A model generated the notes under the pieces. It did not search any database. It worked only from the letters and a program-made list of their open reading frames with translations, and was not told where the DNA came from. A stretch of DNA of 64,000 bases, taken from NCBI RefSeq assembly GCF_000526915.1, contig NZ_JAGZ01000006.1, positions 1-64,000 on the forward strand, written 5' to 3'. The position numbers and the translations under genes were made by a program. Position 1 is the first letter of the stretch, and every line of letters starts with the position of its first letter. This document shows, piece after piece, positions 30,413 through 40,502 of the stretch. The stretch comes from Mycobacterium genavense ATCC 51234. Its GTDB lineage: Bacteria > Actinomycetota > Actinomycetes > Mycobacteriales > Mycobacteriaceae.

Positions 30413-31255
30413 ATGAGCCAGGACCTGCCGGACGGCGCGGGCGACGAAAGTCCCGCGGCCGACGAGGTCGCGCAGCGCGGTCGCCACGAATTGCCTGCGC
30501 ACAGCCCACGTCCCGAGATCGGAGCGGTGGGCCGTACCGGGTTGTCGGCGATGCTGCGCAGCGGTCGATCCCGGTTGATGTTCGGGACGCTGGCCGTCCT
30601 GCTCTGCCTGGTTCTGGGCATCGCCATCGTCACCCAGGTCCGCCAGACCCGGTCGGGCGACTCGCTTGACACGGCGCGGCCCGCGGATCTGCTGGTGCTG
30701 CTGGATTCGTTGCGACAGCGCGAGGGCACGCTCAACGGTGAGGTCAACGAATTGCAGAACACGCTGAATGCGTTGCAGGCGTCCGGCAACAATGACCAGG
30801 CCGCGATCCAAAGCGCGCAGGCCCGGCTGGCCGCGCTGTCCATCCTGGTCGGCGCGGTGGGCGCGACCGGGCCCGGCGTCAGCGTCACCATCGACGACCC
30901 TGGTCCGGGCGTGTCACCGGAGGTCATGCTCGACGTGATCAATGAGTTGCGCGCCGCCGGAGCCGAAGCGATCGAGGTCGACGGCGGACACCAGTCGGTG
31001 CGCGTCGGTGTCGACACCTGGGTCGTCGGCACGCCGGGTGCGCTGACCGTCGACACCAAGGCGCTCTCGCCGCCGTATTCGATTCTGGCGATTGGCGATC
31101 CGCCCACGCTGGCCGCGGCGATGAACATTCCCGGTGGCGCCGAGGACAGCATCAAACGGGTCGGCGGCAAGATGTCCGTGCAGCAGAGCGACCGCGTCGA
31201 CGTGACCACCTTGCGACAACCAAAACCGCACCAATACGCTCAGCCCGTCAAGTGA
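30413..31255 (+). CDS. DUF881 membrane-anchored protein (Rv1825-like)
   Basis: 280-residue DUF881 protein, paralogous to the gene at 29129-30058. The N-terminal tail (~55 residues) is cytosolic and acidic, then one transmembrane helix (FGTLAVLLCLVLGIAIVTQV). A coiled coil (LRQREGTLNGEVNELQNTLN) precedes the DUF881 domain. Start ATG 30413; GTG 30404, overlapping the sbp stop, is an alternative. Followed 24 nt later by gcvH. Confidence 0.85.
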   Translation: MSQDLPDGAGDESPAADEVAQRGRHELPAHSPRPEIGAVGRTGLSAMLRSGRSRLMFGTLAVLLCLVLGIAIVTQVRQTRSGDSLDTARPADLLVLLDSLRQREGTLNGEVNELQNTLNALQASGNNDQAAIQSAQARLAALSILVGAVGATGPGVSVTIDDPGPGVSPEVMLDVINELRAAGAEAIEVDGGHQSVRVGVDTWVVGTPGALTVDTKALSPPYSILAIGDPPTLAAAMNIPGGAEDSIKRVGGKMSVQQSDRVDVTTLRQPKPHQYAQPVK

Positions 31256-31279
31256 GACACCGAACAGAACAGGATTGCC

Positions 31280-31678
31280 GTGAGCGATATCCCGCCCGAT
31301 CTGCACTACACCGCCGAACACGAGTGGGTTCGCATCAGCGGTGACGACACCGTGCGGGTCGGAATCACCGACTTCGCGCAATCGGCACTGGGCGACGTCG
31401 TCTTCGTCCAGCTGCCCGACGTCGGCACCGAGGTGACCGCGGGCGAGTCGTTCGGCGAAGTGGAATCGACGAAATCCGTATCCGACTTGTACGCACCGCT
31501 GTCCGGCACGGTGACCGCCGTCAACGGCGATCTGGAGGGCAGCCCGCAGCTGGTCAACTCCGATCCCTACGGGGCCGGCTGGCTGGTCGACATCCAGGTG
31601 CCGGACGGCGCGGAGCTGGCCTCAGCCGTGTCTGACCTGCTCGACGCCGAGGCCTACCGCGGCACGCTCACCGAGTGA
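31280..31678 (+). CDS. gcvH: Glycine cleavage system H protein GcvH
   Basis: 132-residue lipoyl carrier protein of the glycine cleavage system. The lipoylated lysine is K65 in [12 protein letters not shown]. It shuttles the aminomethyl group from the P protein (GcvB, at 34.9 kb) to the T protein and is reoxidised by the L protein. Start is GTG 31280. It is separated from gcvB by four regulatory genes, as in M. tuberculosis. Confidence 0.96.
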   Translation: MSDIPPDLHYTAEHEWVRISGDDTVRVGITDFAQSALGDVVFVQLPDVGTEVTAGESFGEVESTKSVSDLYAPLSGTVTAVNGDLEGSPQLVNSDPYGAGWLVDIQVPDGAELASAVSDLLDAEAYRGTLTE

Positions 31679-31886
31679 CGATTGCTAATGTCCCTGCCAG
31701 GGGGTCGTCAAACCGATCGGTGTTCAGTCCTGCCGGTGGCTAGCGCAATCGGAACCACCGCGCGGTACGGTCAACACAACAGCGTTAGTAGGAAAGTAAT
31801 CGGCAATACAGGGTTCAGACACCCAGTGGGAAGCCGGCCCAGCGGCCCGGCCAGACAACGCCACAGCGGCCAGTGAGGAGCAGCGC

Positions 31887-32369
31887 GTGACGGATATGGA
31901 CTCAGGAAGACAGGACGACCAGACTTCTGACGAAGTCACCGTGGAGACGACTTCGGTCTTCCGCGCCGACTTCCTCAACGAACTGGACGCACCCGCGCAG
32001 TCGGGCGCCGAGAGCACGGTGTCCGGCGTCGAAGGACTTCCGGCGGGCTCGGCCTTGCTCGTCGTCAAACGGGGGCCCAACGCGGGATCGCGCTTCCTCC
32101 TCGACCAGGCCATCACCTCGGCCGGGCGGCACCCCGACAGCGACATATTCCTCGACGACGTCACGGTCAGCCGCCGCCACGCCGAATTCAGGTTGGAAAA
32201 CAACGAGTTCCACGTGGTGGATGTGGGTAGCCTCAACGGAACTTACGTCAACCGCGAGCCGGTGGACTCGGCGGTGCTGGCCAACGGTGACGAAGTACAG
32301 ATCGGAAAGTTCCGCTTGGTGTTCCTGACGGGACCCAAAGGTGACGACGACGGAGGATCCGGAGGCTAG
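31887..32369 (+). CDS. garA: FHA-domain metabolic regulator GarA
   Basis: 160-residue forkhead-associated protein. The N-terminal regulatory tail holds the ETTS motif with phosphorylatable T21 and T22 (targets of PknG and PknB). The FHA domain is at about residues 55-145 ([30 protein letters not shown]). Unphosphorylated GarA inhibits 2-oxoglutarate dehydrogenase and NAD-glutamate dehydrogenase and activates glutamate synthase. Start is GTG 31887. Its stop overlaps the MerR gene start by 1 nt. Confidence 0.95.
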   Translation: MTDMDSGRQDDQTSDEVTVETTSVFRADFLNELDAPAQSGAESTVSGVEGLPAGSALLVVKRGPNAGSRFLLDQAITSAGRHPDSDIFLDDVTVSRRHAEFRLENNEFHVVDVGSLNGTYVNREPVDSAVLANGDEVQIGKFRLVFLTGPKGDDDGGSGG

Positions 32370-33115
32370 TGAGCGCACCCGATAGCCCGGCCCTGGCCGG
32401 GATGTCGATTGGGGCGGTTCTGGACCTGTTGAGGCCGGATTTCCCCGATGTCACGATCTCCAAGATTCGGTTCTTGGAGGCTGAAGGACTGGTGACGCCG
32501 CAGCGCGCAGCGTCGGGATACCGCAGATTCACCGCTTACGACTGCGCGCGACTGCGCTTCATCCTTACCGCGCAGCGAGATCATTACCTACCGCTGAAGG
32601 TGATCCGGGCGCAGCTGGATGCGCAGCCCGACGGCGAGCTGCCGCCGTTCGGATCACCTTATGGTGTACGGCGTTTGGTCTCGGTGGCCGATGGCGATGC
32701 CGCACCCGAGACCGGATCTGCCGCGGCCGCGGTGGCGCCTACCTGCGTCCGGTTGAGTCGCGAAGACCTGCTGGAACGCGCGGGCGTCGACGAGGACCTG
32801 CTGACCGCGCTGCTCAAGGCCGGGGTGATCACCACCGGCCCGGGCGGCTTCTTCGACGAGCACGCCGTCGTGATCTTGCAATGCGCGCGAGCGCTGTCCG
32901 AGTACGGCGTCGAGCCGCGCCATCTGCGCGCGTTCCGCTCGGCCGCCGACCGGCAGTCCGATCTGATCGCCCAGATCGCGGGGCCGTTGGTCAAGGCCGA
33001 CAAGGCCGGCGCTCGCGATCGCGCCGACGACCTGGCACGTGAGGTTGCCGCGCTCGCAATTACTTTGCACACATCGCTTATCAAGTCCGCCGTTCGCGAC
33101 GTTCTGCGACGCTGA
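32369..33115 (+). CDS. MerR-type regulator (Rv1828-like)
   Basis: 248-residue MerR-family protein. N-terminal winged helix at about residues 8-75 ([27 protein letters not shown]). A long C-terminal part ends in a helical domain. The MerR metal-binding cysteines are absent, suggesting a non-metal ligand or protein-protein regulation. It is translationally coupled to garA. Conserved in the actinobacterial garA cluster. Confidence 0.88.
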   Translation: MSAPDSPALAGMSIGAVLDLLRPDFPDVTISKIRFLEAEGLVTPQRAASGYRRFTAYDCARLRFILTAQRDHYLPLKVIRAQLDAQPDGELPPFGSPYGVRRLVSVADGDAAPETGSAAAAVAPTCVRLSREDLLERAGVDEDLLTALLKAGVITTGPGGFFDEHAVVILQCARALSEYGVEPRHLRAFRSAADRQSDLIAQIAGPLVKADKAGARDRADDLAREVAALAITLHTSLIKSAVRDVLRR

Positions 33116-33173
33116 GGACTAGACTTTCAGTCATTGCTTGAACGTCGGCGGCAGGTGCGGAGGGCAGACACAA

Positions 33174-33668
33174 ATGGGTGAAGTTCGTGTTGTCGGCATT
33201 CGCGTCGAGCAGCCGCAGAACCAGCCGGTGCTGCTGCTGCGCGAGGCCAACGGAGACCGTTACCTGCCGATTTGGATCGGACAGTCCGAAGCCGCCGCCA
33301 TTGCCCTCGAACAGCAAGGTGTCGAGCCACCCCGCCCGCTGACTCATGATCTGATTCGCGATCTCATTGCAGCACTTGGGCATTCGCTCAAAGAAGTGCG
33401 CATCGTCGATCTGCAGGAAGGCACGTTCTATGCCGACCTCGTCTTCGACCGCAACATCACGGTGTCGGCTCGCCCGTCGGACTCGGTGGCGATCGCGCTT
33501 CGGGTCGGTGTGCCGATCTACGTCGAAGAGGCCGTTTTGGCCCAGGCGGGTCTGCTGATCCCCGACGAGGGCGACGACGAGTCCAACACCGCTGTTCGGG
33601 AGGACGAGGTGGAGAAGTTCAAGGAATTTCTCGACAGCGTGTCGCCCGACGACTTCAAGGCAACCTGA
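33174..33668 (+). CDS. Bifunctional nuclease-domain protein (DUF151, Rv1829-like)
   Basis: 164-residue protein with the bifunctional nuclease (BFN, DUF151) domain (RYLPIWIGQSEAAAIALEQQ, RPSDSVAIALRVGVPIYV). An acidic C-terminal tail may be UvrB/C-like. Homologues include Thermotoga TM0160; the mycobacterial role is unknown. Start ATG 33174 fits the family length. Lies between two MerR genes. Confidence 0.88.
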   Translation: MGEVRVVGIRVEQPQNQPVLLLREANGDRYLPIWIGQSEAAAIALEQQGVEPPRPLTHDLIRDLIAALGHSLKEVRIVDLQEGTFYADLVFDRNITVSARPSDSVAIALRVGVPIYVEEAVLAQAGLLIPDEGDDESNTAVREDEVEKFKEFLDSVSPDDFKAT

Positions 33669-33919
33669 GTCCGCCGATCGGGACGTTGACCTGGACCGCG
33701 ACATTACGGATCCGTCTCATCTGACATCGTGATTTCGACACGCCTGACGGATAGCGCGCCTGTTGCCCTTACGGCGGCCATACTTTCAGGACAAGTTAAG
33801 GCACGGCAGCGACTGGACAGCGTAAGCTTTCTAGCACTCGGGACTTGGCCAACGCGGCTGTAAAGGCAGCCAGTGGACGCAGCTAGTGACTAGAGCGCGA
33901 ATCGGCGAGAGGAACCACT

Positions 33920-34552
33920 GTGAGCGACCAGCCACGTCAAGAACAGCTGGACCTTGCTGACCAGGCGGATGCCGCATCCCACGGTGAACCAAGTGTCACC
34001 GTTGCCAGCGGACCCGTGCAGCCCGGCCTGTTTCCTGACGATTCGGTGCCCGACGAACTCGTCGGCTACCGCGGGCCGAGCGCCTGCCAGATCGCCGGAA
34101 TCACCTACCGGCAGCTGGACTACTGGGCACGCACGTCGCTGGTCGTGCCGTCGATTCGCAGCGCGGCCGGATCCGGCAGCCAGCGGCTGTACTCGTTCAA
34201 GGACATCCTGGTTCTCAAGATCGTCAAGCGGCTGCTGGACACCGGCATTTCGCTGCACAACATCCGCGTCGCGGTCGACCATCTGCGTCAGCGCGGCGTC
34301 GAGGATCTGGCCAACATCACCCTGTTCTCGGACGGGACCACGGTGTACGAGTGCACCTCGGCCGAAGAGGTCGTCGACCTGTTGCGGGGCGGTCAGGGCG
34401 TGTTCGGCATCGCGGTGTCGGGCGCCATGCGGGAGCTGACCGGTGTGATCGCCGACTTCCCAGGTGAGCGGGCTGATGGCGGCGAGTCGATCGCGGCGCC
34501 CGAGGACGAGCTGGCCTCGCGGCGCAAGCATCGGGATCGCAAAATCGGTTAG
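33920..34552 (+). CDS. MerR-type regulator (Rv1830 / ResR / McdR-like)
   Basis: 210-residue MerR-family regulator. DNA-binding domain at about residues 53-125 (ACQIAGITYRQLDYWARTSL, GSQRLYSFKDILVLKIV). The M. tuberculosis homologue Rv1830 (ResR, McdR) influences cell growth and division and antibiotic resilience. Start is GTG 33920 with upstream GAGAGGA. The 251-nt upstream gap (33669-33919) probably carries its own promoter but no clear element was identified. Confidence 0.9.
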   Translation: MSDQPRQEQLDLADQADAASHGEPSVTVASGPVQPGLFPDDSVPDELVGYRGPSACQIAGITYRQLDYWARTSLVVPSIRSAAGSGSQRLYSFKDILVLKIVKRLLDTGISLHNIRVAVDHLRQRGVEDLANITLFSDGTTVYECTSAEEVVDLLRGGQGVFGIAVSGAMRELTGVIADFPGERADGGESIAAPEDELASRRKHRDRKIG

Positions 34553-34644
34553 TAAACCACTGTTCGACGGCCCGACACGCATTGTTGGGCTATTTCGTGT
34601 ACCGGGCTTCACTCACGGGTAAACTAACCGTTGCATCACGCCCG

Positions 34645-34857
34645 CGCGGGAGAGTTCTGTGGCAGCCAGCCATGGACGCCGAAGGAGCAGCACCTCTCCG
34701 TCAACCTCTCAGGCACCCGGACCGCGTCAAGGTAACGATGCCTCTGGAAAGCGGTGCGGCGCTATGCGCCACACCCGCCGATGGGGAAAGGCGCCTGGGG
34801 GGACTACGCGCCGAATCTCTCAGGCGCCCGTGACCGGGTAAGGACAGAGGGAGAGGG
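34645..34857 (+). promoter_or_regulatory. Tandem glycine riboswitch upstream of gcvB
   Basis: Two successive glycine aptamers. The first (about 34645-34752) contains GACGCCGAAGGAGCA, CTCTCAGGCACCCGGACCG and CCTCTGGAAAGC. The second (about 34753-34857) contains ACCCGCCGATGGGGAAAG, AATCTCTCAGGCGCCCGTGA and GACAGAGGGAG. Glycine binding turns on downstream expression in this class, so gcvB is expected to be induced by excess glycine. The GcvB start is 34 nt beyond the second aptamer. Confidence 0.95.
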
Positions 34858-34890
34858 TCGATAGTCCCTCTACCGATGTCAGGAGTGCCC

Positions 34891-37713
34891 GTGTCCGATC
34901 AATCTACGTTCGCAGCCCGCCATATCGGACCGGACGGCCAGGCCATCGATGCCATGCTCGACGTGATCGGTGTCGGCTCGCTCGACGAGCTGGCCGCCAA
35001 GGCCGTCCCGGCCGGCATCCTGGACAAACTCTCCGACGGCGCCGCGCCGGGCCTGAGCGCTCTGCCGCCGGCCGCCAGCGAGGCCGAGGCGATCGCGGAA
35101 CTGCGGGCACTGGCCGACACCAACACGGTGTCGGTGTCGATGATCGGGCAGGGCTACTACGACACATTCACCCCACCGGTGTTGCTGCGCAACATCATGG
35201 AGAACCCCGCCTGGTACACGGCGTACACGCCGTACCAGCCGGAGATCAGTCAGGGCCGGCTGGAAGCGCTGCTGAACTTCCAGACCATGGTCACCGATCT
35301 GACCGGGCTGGAGATAGCCAACGCGTCGATGCTCGACGAGGGCACCGCGGCCGCCGAGGCCATGACGCTGATGCACCGGGGCGCGCGGAGTGCGGCCAGC
35401 CGGCTGGCGGTCGACACCGACGTGTTCGCCCAGACCGCGGCCATCCTGGCCACCCGTGCCCGGCCGCTGGGCATCGAGATCGTCACCGCCGATCTGCGCG
35501 ACGGCCTACCGGACGGCGAGTTCTTCGGCGTCATCACGCAACTGCCGGGTGCCAGCGGCCGGATCACGGATTGGTCCGCGCTGATCGCCCAGACCCACGA
35601 GCGGGGCGCGCTGGTCGCGATCGGCGCCGACCTGCTGGCGTGTACGTTGATCACCCCGCCGGGCGAGATCGGTGCCGACGTCGCGTTCGGCACCACTCAA
35701 AGATTCGGTGTGCCAATGGGATTCGGCGGTCCGCATGCCGGGTATCTGGCGGTGCACGCCGCGCAGGCCCGTCAGCTGCCGGGCCGGCTGGTCGGCGTCT
35801 CGGTCGACAGCGACGGCTCGCCGGCCTACCGCCTGGCGTTGCAGACCCGCGAACAGCACATCCGCCGCGACAGGGCAACCAGCAACATCTGCACCGCGCA
35901 GGTGCTGTTGGCCGTGATGGCCGCGATGTACGCCAGCTATCACGGCGCCGACGGGTTGACCGAGATCGCACGCCGGGTACACCGCCGTGCCCAATCCATC
36001 GCCGCGGCGCTGGGCGGGGCGGTGGTGCACGAGGCGTACTTCGACACCGTGCTGGCACGAGTGCCGGGACGCGCGGACGAAGTGCTGGCCAAGGCCAAGG
36101 CCCGGGGCGTCAACCTCTGGCGCGTCGATGCCGACCATGTGTCGGTGTCCTGCGACGAGGTCACCACCGACGTCCACGTCGCTTTGGTCCTGGAGGCGTT
36201 CGGGGTGTCGCCCGCCGATCCTTCCGGCGTCGATATCGCCACGCGCACATCGGAATTCCTCACCCACCCCGCCTTCACGCAGTACCACACCGAAACGGCG
36301 ATGATGCGCTACCTGCGCACCCTGGCGGACAAGGACATCACCTTGGACCGCAGCATGATTCCGCTCGGCTCGTGCACGATGAAACTCAACGCCGCCGCCG
36401 AGATGGAGTCGATCACCTGGCCGGAGTTCTCCCGGCTGCACCCGTTCGCCCCGGCGGTGGACACGCCGGGGATACGCCGGCTGATCGGCGATCTGGAGAG
36501 CTGGCTGGTGCACATCACCGGCTACGACGCGGTGTCGCTGCAACCGAACGCCGGGTCTCAAGGCGAGTACGCGGGGCTGCTGGCGATCCACGAGTATCAC
36601 GCCAGCCGCGGCGAACCGCACCGCGACATCTGCCTGATTCCGTCCAGCGCACACGGCACCAACGCGGCGTCGGCCGCCCTGGCCGGGATGCGGGTGGTCG
36701 TGGTGGCCTGCCATGACAACGGCGACGTCAACCTCGACGATCTGCGCGCCAAGCTCGGCGAGCACGCCGACCGATTGTCGGCACTGATGATCACCTACCC
36801 GTCCACGCACGGGGTGTACGAACACGACATCGCCGAGATCTGCGCGGCCGTGCACGACGCCGGCGGTCAGGTGTACGTTGACGGCGCCAACCTCAACGCA
36901 CTGGTGGGTCTGGCCCGCCCGGGCAAGTTCGGCGGCGACGTGAGCCACTTGAACCTGCACAAGACGTTCTGCATCCCGCACGGTGGTGGCGGCCCCGGAG
37001 TGGGCCCGGTGGCCGCGCGTTCGCATCTGGCGCCGTTCCTGCCCGGCCACCCGTACGCACCCGAGCTGCCCGACGGGCACCCGGTGTCGTCGGCGCCGTA
37101 CGGATCGGCCTCGATCCTGCCGATCAGCTGGGCCTACATCCGGCTGATGGGCGGCGACGGACTGCGGGCGGCATCGCTGACCGCGATAGGCTCGGCCAAC
37201 TACATCGCCCGGCGGCTCGACGAGTACTTCCCGGTGCTCTACACCGGCGAGAACGGCATGGTGGCCCACGAATGCATCCTGGATCTGCGCGGCATCACCA
37301 AGTCGACCGGCGTGACCGTCGACGATGTGGCAAAACGATTGGCGGACTACGGTTTTCACGCTCCCACGATGAGCTTCCCGGTCGCCGGCACGCTGATGGT
37401 GGAGCCCACCGAGAGCGAGGACCTCAACGAGATCGATGCGTTCTGCGAGGCCATGATCGCCATCCGCGGGGAGATCGATCGCGTCGCGGCGGGGGAGTGG
37501 CCCGCCGATGACAACCCGCTGCGGGGCGCGCCGCACACCGCCGATTGCCTGCTGGTCGCCGACTGGGATCACCCGTACACGCGCGAGGAAGCCGCCTACC
37601 CGTTGGGTACGGGCTATCGGCCCAAGGTCTGGCCGCCGGTGCGTCGTATCGACGGCGCCTACGGCGACCGCAACTTGGTGTGCTCGTGTCCGCCGGTGGA
37701 GGCGTACAACTAG
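34891..37713 (+). CDS. gcvB: Glycine dehydrogenase (decarboxylating), P protein GcvB
   Basis: 940-residue single-chain PLP-dependent glycine decarboxylase. It releases CO2 from glycine and loads the aminomethyl group onto GcvH. The PLP lysine is K691 in [18 protein letters not shown]; the glycine-rich loop follows. GTG 34891 is preferred because AGGAG sits 6 nt upstream; an upstream ATG (34876) would add five residues. Under control of the glycine riboswitch. Full length. Confidence 0.96.
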   Translation: MSDQSTFAARHIGPDGQAIDAMLDVIGVGSLDELAAKAVPAGILDKLSDGAAPGLSALPPAASEAEAIAELRALADTNTVSVSMIGQGYYDTFTPPVLLRNIMENPAWYTAYTPYQPEISQGRLEALLNFQTMVTDLTGLEIANASMLDEGTAAAEAMTLMHRGARSAASRLAVDTDVFAQTAAILATRARPLGIEIVTADLRDGLPDGEFFGVITQLPGASGRITDWSALIAQTHERGALVAIGADLLACTLITPPGEIGADVAFGTTQRFGVPMGFGGPHAGYLAVHAAQARQLPGRLVGVSVDSDGSPAYRLALQTREQHIRRDRATSNICTAQVLLAVMAAMYASYHGADGLTEIARRVHRRAQSIAAALGGAVVHEAYFDTVLARVPGRADEVLAKAKARGVNLWRVDADHVSVSCDEVTTDVHVALVLEAFGVSPADPSGVDIATRTSEFLTHPAFTQYHTETAMMRYLRTLADKDITLDRSMIPLGSCTMKLNAAAEMESITWPEFSRLHPFAPAVDTPGIRRLIGDLESWLVHITGYDAVSLQPNAGSQGEYAGLLAIHEYHASRGEPHRDICLIPSSAHGTNAASAALAGMRVVVVACHDNGDVNLDDLRAKLGEHADRLSALMITYPSTHGVYEHDIAEICAAVHDAGGQVYVDGANLNALVGLARPGKFGGDVSHLNLHKTFCIPHGGGGPGVGPVAARSHLAPFLPGHPYAPELPDGHPVSSAPYGSASILPISWAYIRLMGGDGLRAASLTAIGSANYIARRLDEYFPVLYTGENGMVAHECILDLRGITKSTGVTVDDVAKRLADYGFHAPTMSFPVAGTLMVEPTESEDLNEIDAFCEAMIAIRGEIDRVAAGEWPADDNPLRGAPHTADCLLVADWDHPYTREEAAYPLGTGYRPKVWPPVRRIDGAYGDRNLVCSCPPVEAYN

Positions 37714-37804
37714 GGCCCCGGCAGGCTGGTGCGGGTCGCGGTTATCCACAGGGTGCGCCCTGCCAAATAGCTCGCGTCAGTGGGTTCGGCTACGATTCGA
37801 AATT

Positions 37805-39079
37805 ATGTTCGAAACACTTGGGGTGCTCGATCCGCTGGCCGACGAATCGGCGCTGATCGAACGCATCGCCGAGCTGGAGCGGATCAAATCCGCGGCCGCG
37901 GCGGGCCAGGCTCGGGCAGCGGCCGCCCTGGACGCGGCGCGCCGCGCCACTGAAGCGGCCCTGGGAATGCCCGGCGCGCAGCGCGGGCGCGGGGTGGCCA
38001 GCGAGGTCGCACTGGCGCGACGGGACCCGCCCGCCCGGGGCAGCCGGCATCTCGGTTTCGCCAAAGCCCTGGTGCACGAGATGCCTCATACTCTGGCGGC
38101 ACTCGAATCCGGCGCGCTCTCGGAGTGGCGGGCCACCCTGATCGTGCGCGAGAGCGCGTGCCTGGACGTCGAGGACCGTCGCACATTGGATGCCGAGTTG
38201 TGCGCCGACCCGGCCGGCCTGAACGGTATGGGCGATGCCCGAGTGGCCGCCGCTGCCAAGGCAATCGCCTACCGGCTGGACCCTCATGCCGTCGTCGAAC
38301 GAGCCGCCAGGGCCGAGCATGAACGCACGGTGACGATCCGGCCGGCGCCCGACACGATGACCTACGTGACCGCGTTATTGCCAGTGGCCCAAGGAGTTTC
38401 GGTGTACGCGGCGTTGCGCCGCGAAGCCGACGTGCGCGCCGACGGACGCTCGCGCGGACAAGTGATGGCAGACACCCTGGTCGAGCGGGTCACCGGGCGC
38501 GAGGCCGCGGTCCCGATACCGATAGCGGTAAACCTCGTCGTGTCGGACGAAACACTGCTGGGCGGCGCCAGCACCCCGGCCGATGTCTGCGGTTACGGTC
38601 CCATTCCGGCCGCGGTGGCCCGCGCAATGGTCTCCAACGTCGTCGCCGACCGGCCCTCTCGAGCGACGCTGCGCAGGCTTTATGCCCATCCCCGCTCCGG
38701 GGCGCTGGTGGCGATGGAGTCACGGGCGCGGCTCTTCCCGCGCGGTCTGGCCCGCTTCATCGAGTTGCGCGATCAACGTTGTCGCACACCCTATTGCGAC
38801 GCGCCGATCCGGCATCGCGACCATGCCCAACCCTGGGCCAAGGCCGGACCTACCACGGCAACCAACGGTCTCGGCTCATGCGCACGGTGCAATTACACCA
38901 AGGAGGCCGACGGCTGGCAGGTCACCACCAACATCGATGAAAACCATACGCACACAGCAGAATTCACCACACCGACGGGAGCGACCTACCGGTCAGCCGC
39001 CCCACCGCGGGCACCCACCATCACGGTCAGCGAAATCGAAGTGCGAGTCGGCATCGCACTGGCCAGGCATGCCGCCTAG
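37805..39079 (+). CDS. 13E12-family DUF222/HNH endonuclease-domain protein
   Basis: 424-residue REP13E12-type protein. Residues ~20-290 form the DUF222 helical domain (Arg/Ala-rich). The C-terminal HNH region has CRTPYCDAPIRHRDHAQPW followed by ATNGLGSCARCN, with Cys pairs for zinc. These genes are repeated in mycobacteria, can serve as phage or element integration targets, and have no proven function. There is no homologue at this site in M. tuberculosis. Start ATG 37805, with no strong Shine-Dalgarno. Convergent with the XRE gene, ends overlapping by 4 nt. Confidence 0.87.
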   Translation: MFETLGVLDPLADESALIERIAELERIKSAAAAGQARAAAALDAARRATEAALGMPGAQRGRGVASEVALARRDPPARGSRHLGFAKALVHEMPHTLAALESGALSEWRATLIVRESACLDVEDRRTLDAELCADPAGLNGMGDARVAAAAKAIAYRLDPHAVVERAARAEHERTVTIRPAPDTMTYVTALLPVAQGVSVYAALRREADVRADGRSRGQVMADTLVERVTGREAAVPIPIAVNLVVSDETLLGGASTPADVCGYGPIPAAVARAMVSNVVADRPSRATLRRLYAHPRSGALVAMESRARLFPRGLARFIELRDQRCRTPYCDAPIRHRDHAQPWAKAGPTTATNGLGSCARCNYTKEADGWQVTTNIDENHTHTAEFTTPTGATYRSAAPPRAPTITVSEIEVRVGIALARHAA

Positions 39080-39957
39080 TGGGCCACGGATAGTTCACGC
39101 AGAGCGCGTTCGGACGGCGACCCCGGCTGTGCCCAAAACGGAACGAGCACATGCCCGGTCGGCTCCAGCGTCAAATGTTGAAAGTGCAGCGTCAACGGCC
39201 CGACCAGGGGATGCTGGAGTTTCTTTTTCCCGCTGTTTGCGTGCGTGACATCCGGGCACGACCACAGCATTCGAAATCGCGCGCTCTTCTTCAGGAGTTC
39301 GTCGATGACCGCGGTCAAACCTGGGTCCGGATTGCGCACCGCGTAAACGCGAAGCCAGGACACGGCCCGCACTGTGAGTTTTTCCCAATTCCGGTAGAAC
39401 TTCTGCGTGTACGGGTCCAGAAACAGCGATCGTAGCGTGTTGTCTCCCAGTTCCCGATGTGGAAAGGCAGCCCGCGCAATGGGATTAGCGGCGACCAAAT
39501 TCAGTGAGCAATCGTGAATGTGCACCGGTGTAAGGGGCCAGCTGTCGATCAACGAATTGATCTCCAGTGCAAGATCTTTCGGACACCCCTTTCCCGGGAG
39601 TGGGTGCCGCACCAAGTCCCGCAGATAGGCCGCGTCCCCGTCGTCGAGCTTCAATGCCCGCGCAATACCGTCCAACACCTGATCGGAAGGTCTTTTCTCG
39701 CGTCCCTGCTCGATGCGCAGGTAGTAGTCGACGCTGACACCGGCCAACGCGGCCACTTCCTCGCGCCGCAGTCCGGCGACTCGCCGGCGGCCCCCGCTGG
39801 GCAGACCCACGTCGGCCGGCTGAAGTTGTTCGCGACGATTGCGCAGAAATTGGGCGAGCGGCGAGACCATCCGCGCCCGCTCGTCGCTGGGCTGATCGCG
39901 CTGCGAGCCTTCGCTGCCGTCTACGAGCTGGATTTGGATCGCGGTGGCCTCGTTCAT
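39076..39957 (-). CDS. XRE regulator with MmyB-like ligand domain
   Basis: 293-residue regulator. A Cro/C1-type helix-turn-helix is at about residues 45-95 (GLRREEVAALAGVSVDYYLRIEQGR, with the typical LRREEVA and YYxRLE pattern). The C-terminal MmyB-like ligand-binding domain follows (LIDSWPLTPVHIHD, ANPIARAAF). Start ATG 39957 has an AAGGGAGA Shine-Dalgarno. Such regulators usually control an adjacent short-chain dehydrogenase or similar gene; none is next to it here, only a decayed MarR gene. Confidence 0.82.
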   Translation of the reverse strand: MNEATAIQIQLVDGSEGSQRDQPSDERARMVSPLAQFLRNRREQLQPADVGLPSGGRRRVAGLRREEVAALAGVSVDYYLRIEQGREKRPSDQVLDGIARALKLDDGDAAYLRDLVRHPLPGKGCPKDLALEINSLIDSWPLTPVHIHDCSLNLVAANPIARAAFPHRELGDNTLRSLFLDPYTQKFYRNWEKLTVRAVSWLRVYAVRNPDPGLTAVIDELLKKSARFRMLWSCPDVTHANSGKKKLQHPLVGPLTLHFQHLTLEPTGHVLVPFWAQPGSPSERALRELSVAH

Positions 39958-40042
39958 CGGTGTCGTCTCCCTTGCGTCCCGATGCCCACGCCCCAAGCAT
40001 CGTGAGTAAGACAACGCCGTCACGATTAGTAAGTATTCCTGA

Positions 40043-40483
40043 CTATCCGGCGGTCGCGCGCTGGTGGTCGATCACGGCCCGAAAGTCGTCCAGAAATCTG
40101 TGGAAATTGGCAGCGCCGAGATTTCGCGCGTGCGATCATGATGTCGGTCATGATCGCGTCGGCAGCAGCCATCTGACGGCGACCGCGAGCGGTCGGTATC
40201 ACGAGCTTGGCTCGACGGTCGACCGAATCCGGCGTGCGTACGACGTAGCCCAGGGCTTCGAGGTCGTCGTGATCGACCCGATCACCTGTTTCACCTGCCC
40301 GGATAGCCGTGCCAGATCGGTCGCACGCACACCCTCGGGACGCAAATGGGCCAGCACCGCGCCATGGCGGTGGACGATGTCGTCGAACCCTTCGTCGCGT
40401 AGCCGGCGGAACAGCTCGCCCTCCACCGCGAACAGCAAGCGACCGGCGAGCAGGCCCAATTCGTCGCCACCGTCGTAGTTCAT
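40043..40483 (-). pseudogene. MarR family regulator, frameshifted twice
   Basis: Three frames together give a MarR protein of about 147 residues. Frame 1 from ATG 40483 covers MNYDGGDELGLLAGRLLFAV to ATDLARLSGQVKQVIG. A second frame covers VDHDDLEALGYVVRTPDSVD and the wing RRAKLVIPTARGRRQMAAAD. A third covers RNLGAANFHRFLDDFRAVID. The first break (about 40277-40279) fits loss of one G in a G run; the second (about 40126-40135) fits one extra base and restores the original frame. As read, the product stops after 94 residues and lacks the wing of the winged helix. Confidence 0.75.
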
Positions 40484-40502
40484 TGCCGGCCGACCCGCTG
40501 CG

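Noticed and set aside
37805..39079. Homing endonuclease or insertion sequence transposase
   Set aside because: The DUF222 + HNH architecture is the 13E12 family; no terminal inverted repeats or target duplications were seen at its edges.
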